Assembly: GCA_964020975.1 (NCBI GenBank)
Contig: OZ026629.1
Span: 50,212,634-50,276,633, forward strand
Reading direction: 5' to 3'
DNA: 64,000 nt
From: Hermodice carunculata
Taxonomy: Eukaryota; Annelida; Polychaeta; Eunicida; Amphinomidae
This document shows, piece after piece, positions 61,830 to 64,000 of this stretch. Position 1 is the first letter of the stretch; each line of letters begins with the position of its first letter. The translations under genes and the position numbers were made by a program. A model generated the notes under the pieces. That model did no database searches and was not told where the DNA came from. It saw nothing but the letters and a program-made list of their open reading frames with translations.

Positions 61830-63335
61830 TCACGAAACGTCAACAAATGGGGTTCAGACATGGTTCTTTTAAATTTTATGCTAGGGTTACTATCTTTTGC
61901 GTATATAATGTGTTCATGTTAGGGAGGTTGTGGAAAAAGTTGGGTAACCTAACTCCGAAAATTAGAACTGTACGGATGCACTGTAAATAAACATACAAAC
62001 TACTTGAAACCATGAGTATGAACACGACCTATTTATTTTAGTATGAAGTGATTATGATGAAAAATTCTACAAGACATTTCTTGATATATTTTTAATCTCT
62101 GTACATCATGTACTTTATTATAGACTACATTGTGGACAAATATCTTATTTCTAAATTAAAAGATGTAATGTGAAAATGATTGGTATCATTGAAAAGTTTC
62201 ACTCTAATAAACATGACGATCTTACACTTCTTGTCACTTTTATGCTAGTACATGATTTATGGACAAAGTGAATCACAGAGTATCTGGAAAAACATACAGA
62301 TCTAAAGGGATAAGCACTGTTGACATGTGTTGCTTATATCTAAACTATAAAGCAATTTAATGATGCATTTCCACGGTTTCATTTAAATAAACTTTAGCAT
62401 TCGTATTACGTGACGCCAAAATGAGGAACATGACCTTCAAGAACATTTTATTAAGAGCTTTGGTTTTTAATGAGCATTCTCGCTTGCCTCTTCTGATGAA
62501 TAAACTGTTCATTTTCTTAATGCTTTTAATTTTTTGCTAGGAAAAGTATAAGCATACTCATGGTTTCACATTTTCTGCTATAATAGGAACAAAAAGGTTA
62601 AGAAATAATTATATTGTACATGTAGGTCTTCAATATAACCTGGACAATGTGCATAAGATATGTGGGTATAGGACACGGATTCAATTCCTCCAAAAATTGT
62701 TTTCAAGAATACAGAAAACAACGCATACTCACGGCTTCATGTATACCCATGGTTTCATTTTTAAAAGTATTATTCTATCAGTATACCTATAGGTAGAATA
62801 ACATGACTCTTGTTTAGAAAAATATAATTTTAATGTTAAACTGAGTACAAAAATGGCTCACTGAGCCTTTTCTCTCAAATATTTTTTTCAGACATTAAAC
62901 TAAATGTACCTTATTCAAACCCTATGTCTCATAAGGATTTGACCACTAGCATTGGTGTCTTTCATATAAAATTTCACAATAAAAGTCAATCGTAACTAAC
63001 ATTGCAAAACCCGTGAAAAGAAATCTGCAAAAACACCTATTAGTTCTTGATGGAACCACAAATTGTCGTGTCACTCAAAGATTATATGCAAAGTTAAGCC
63101 CCCTGCTTCTAATCATGTTTTCAATGATTAGCAGACTACAGCACCAATTTCCATTATTTCCAGGGCACGATCAGATTTTAAACTAGGGCATTTTAATTTG
63201 AGTTCTAACGACAGTTGTATTTGGCGAGGTCGACATTGAAATGCAAACATCTATCAACTCTTCATATGCTCCCCACACTCTTTTGGCGAGAAAGAAACAT
63301 GACAATATCGTTTTGCTTTATTGGAGCAATGTTTC
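61830..63335. other. unassigned AT-rich region
   Basis: No frame of interest and no repeat recognised. Phrases such as TACTCATGGTTTCA recur three or four times (62005 inverted-like, about 62555, 62725, 62745), suggesting a decayed local duplication. Confidence 0.35.
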
Positions 63336-63344
63336 AACTCCAGG

Positions 63345-63500
63345 TTCAACTAGCGTTCCTTTCTCTTTTCGGTTTTGCCGATAAAAAGGAACCATTAAGT
63401 CATCATCTTCATCATCTGATTAAGGCTCAATAATTTTTCCAACATAATGCAGGGGCTTCTTTGCTTTTACAGGCATAGTCATAGACTTTTGCTCGTCTCT
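63345..63500 (-). pseudogene. fragment of a transposon-associated ORF (tentative)
   Basis: The minus-strand frame reads MTMPVKAKKPLHYVGKIIEP, a stop, then SDDEDDDLMVPFIGKTEKRK and ER before another stop. The pattern KPLxYVGxI...DDxDxxLxVxFxxKT resembles a short module that I recall from uncharacterised proteins associated with mobile elements. Two in-frame stops make it a relic. I cannot name the family. Confidence 0.3.
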
Positions 63501-63735
63501 TTGGAAGCATATGTTTATCTTCAGATACACTTGTCATGGCCTCTTTGTCACTCAGTGTACAGTCTGGTTAAAGGTATCTTGACGATCATGGTGGAAATAA
63601 AGAATGTAGTAATATAAATCCATGAGCAATATCCATGTAAATTAAATTCTATTTTGAATATTCACACTTTGGGGAAGATTGCAAAAGGCAAAAGATATAA
63701 GTGTGTTAGGTTTTAGGCTATTAATTTTCGATATA

Positions 63736-63913
63736 CAGTGGTATCTGTTGTATGTGACCACCCCTTCTGCCAAGAAAAAGTGGCCACATACAGCAGGTGA
63801 CATGTCACCACAGGTAAAGTTTGCAAAGAAACTGACTCCTATGTCCAAGCCTAGTTACCACAGAAAACAATGCGGCTGCTCAGGGCAGTGGCTGCATACA
63901 GCAGGTACCACTG
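63736..63913. repeat. mariner-type MITE 3, with TA target sites
   Basis: CAGTGGTATCTGTTGTATG at 63736-63754 and, inverted, CAGTGGTACCTGCTGTATG ending at 63913 agree at 17 of 19 bases. TA flanks both ends. It is 178 bp with no coding capacity. Confidence 0.8.
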
Positions 63914-64000
63914 TACTTAAAAACTTTATTACATTTTATTGTAGTTTGCTACATGCAATCATGAGTATATACTGATATATTTATGACCAGTTAAGCCTTA

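Overview
The window looks like a stretch of an AT-rich animal genome dominated by transposable-element debris. It is very rich in microsatellites, LINE fragments of several clades, MITE-like DNA elements, one Ty3/gypsy LTR retrotransposon fossil, a tRNA-derived SINE and one unusual satellite-bearing inverted structure. There is no bacterial gene organisation. The mixture (Tx1/L1-type, CR1/L2-type and jockey-like LINEs, an (ATT)-tailed SINE, a Mag-like gypsy element, and an exon recognisable as animal PIGB) fits a marine invertebrate, perhaps a hemichordate, amphioxus, echinoderm or mollusc. The species cannot be fixed from the sequence alone.

Layout. 0-3.3 kb: mostly unassigned, with a (TA)n tract and a tRNA-like sequence. 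3.3-5.1 kb: a decayed LINE followed by three hairpins. 6.6-9.4 kb: a diverged repeat family. 9.9-11.8 kb: a Tx1/L1-type LINE remnant. 13.3-17.9 kb: a pile of MITE-like repeats, including a 1-2 kb repeat interrupted by a LINE fragment with clear target-site duplications. 21.8 kb: a candidate first coding exon (minus). 23.4-23.9 kb: an unassigned 188-codon frame (minus). 25.3-32.3 kb: a large inverted-repeat structure whose arms carry a CAGCTG-rich satellite, with a CR1/L2 LINE inside one arm. 32.3-35.9 kb: two copies of the same LINE family seen at 3.3 kb. 37.55-37.85 kb: a PIGB-like exon on the minus strand with an in-frame TAG. 39.8-42.9 kb: a nearly full-length jockey/CR1-group LINE. 43.5-44.6 kb: a second copy of the 14.6-16.5 kb repeat. 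45.2-50.3 kb: a Ty3/gypsy fossil nested in an older element with terminal inverted repeats. 51.5-55.3 kb: MITEs, a complete SINE and a 1.1-kb TIR element. 57.2 kb: a candidate exon ending in a good splice donor. 57.9-60.7 kb: another LINE on the minus strand. 60.8-64 kb: mostly unassigned, with a (CA)n tract and one mariner-type MITE.

Host coding content is sparse: one good exon-sized match (PIGB), and three weaker candidates. The most unusual structure is the foldback-like region at 25.3-32.3 kb. Its outer ends are inverted copies of one another, and its arms hold the same satellite in opposite orientation. This organisation recalls foldback elements such as Drosophila FB and sea urchin TU, but I cannot name a described family for it. 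All similarities were judged by eye; no database search was possible.
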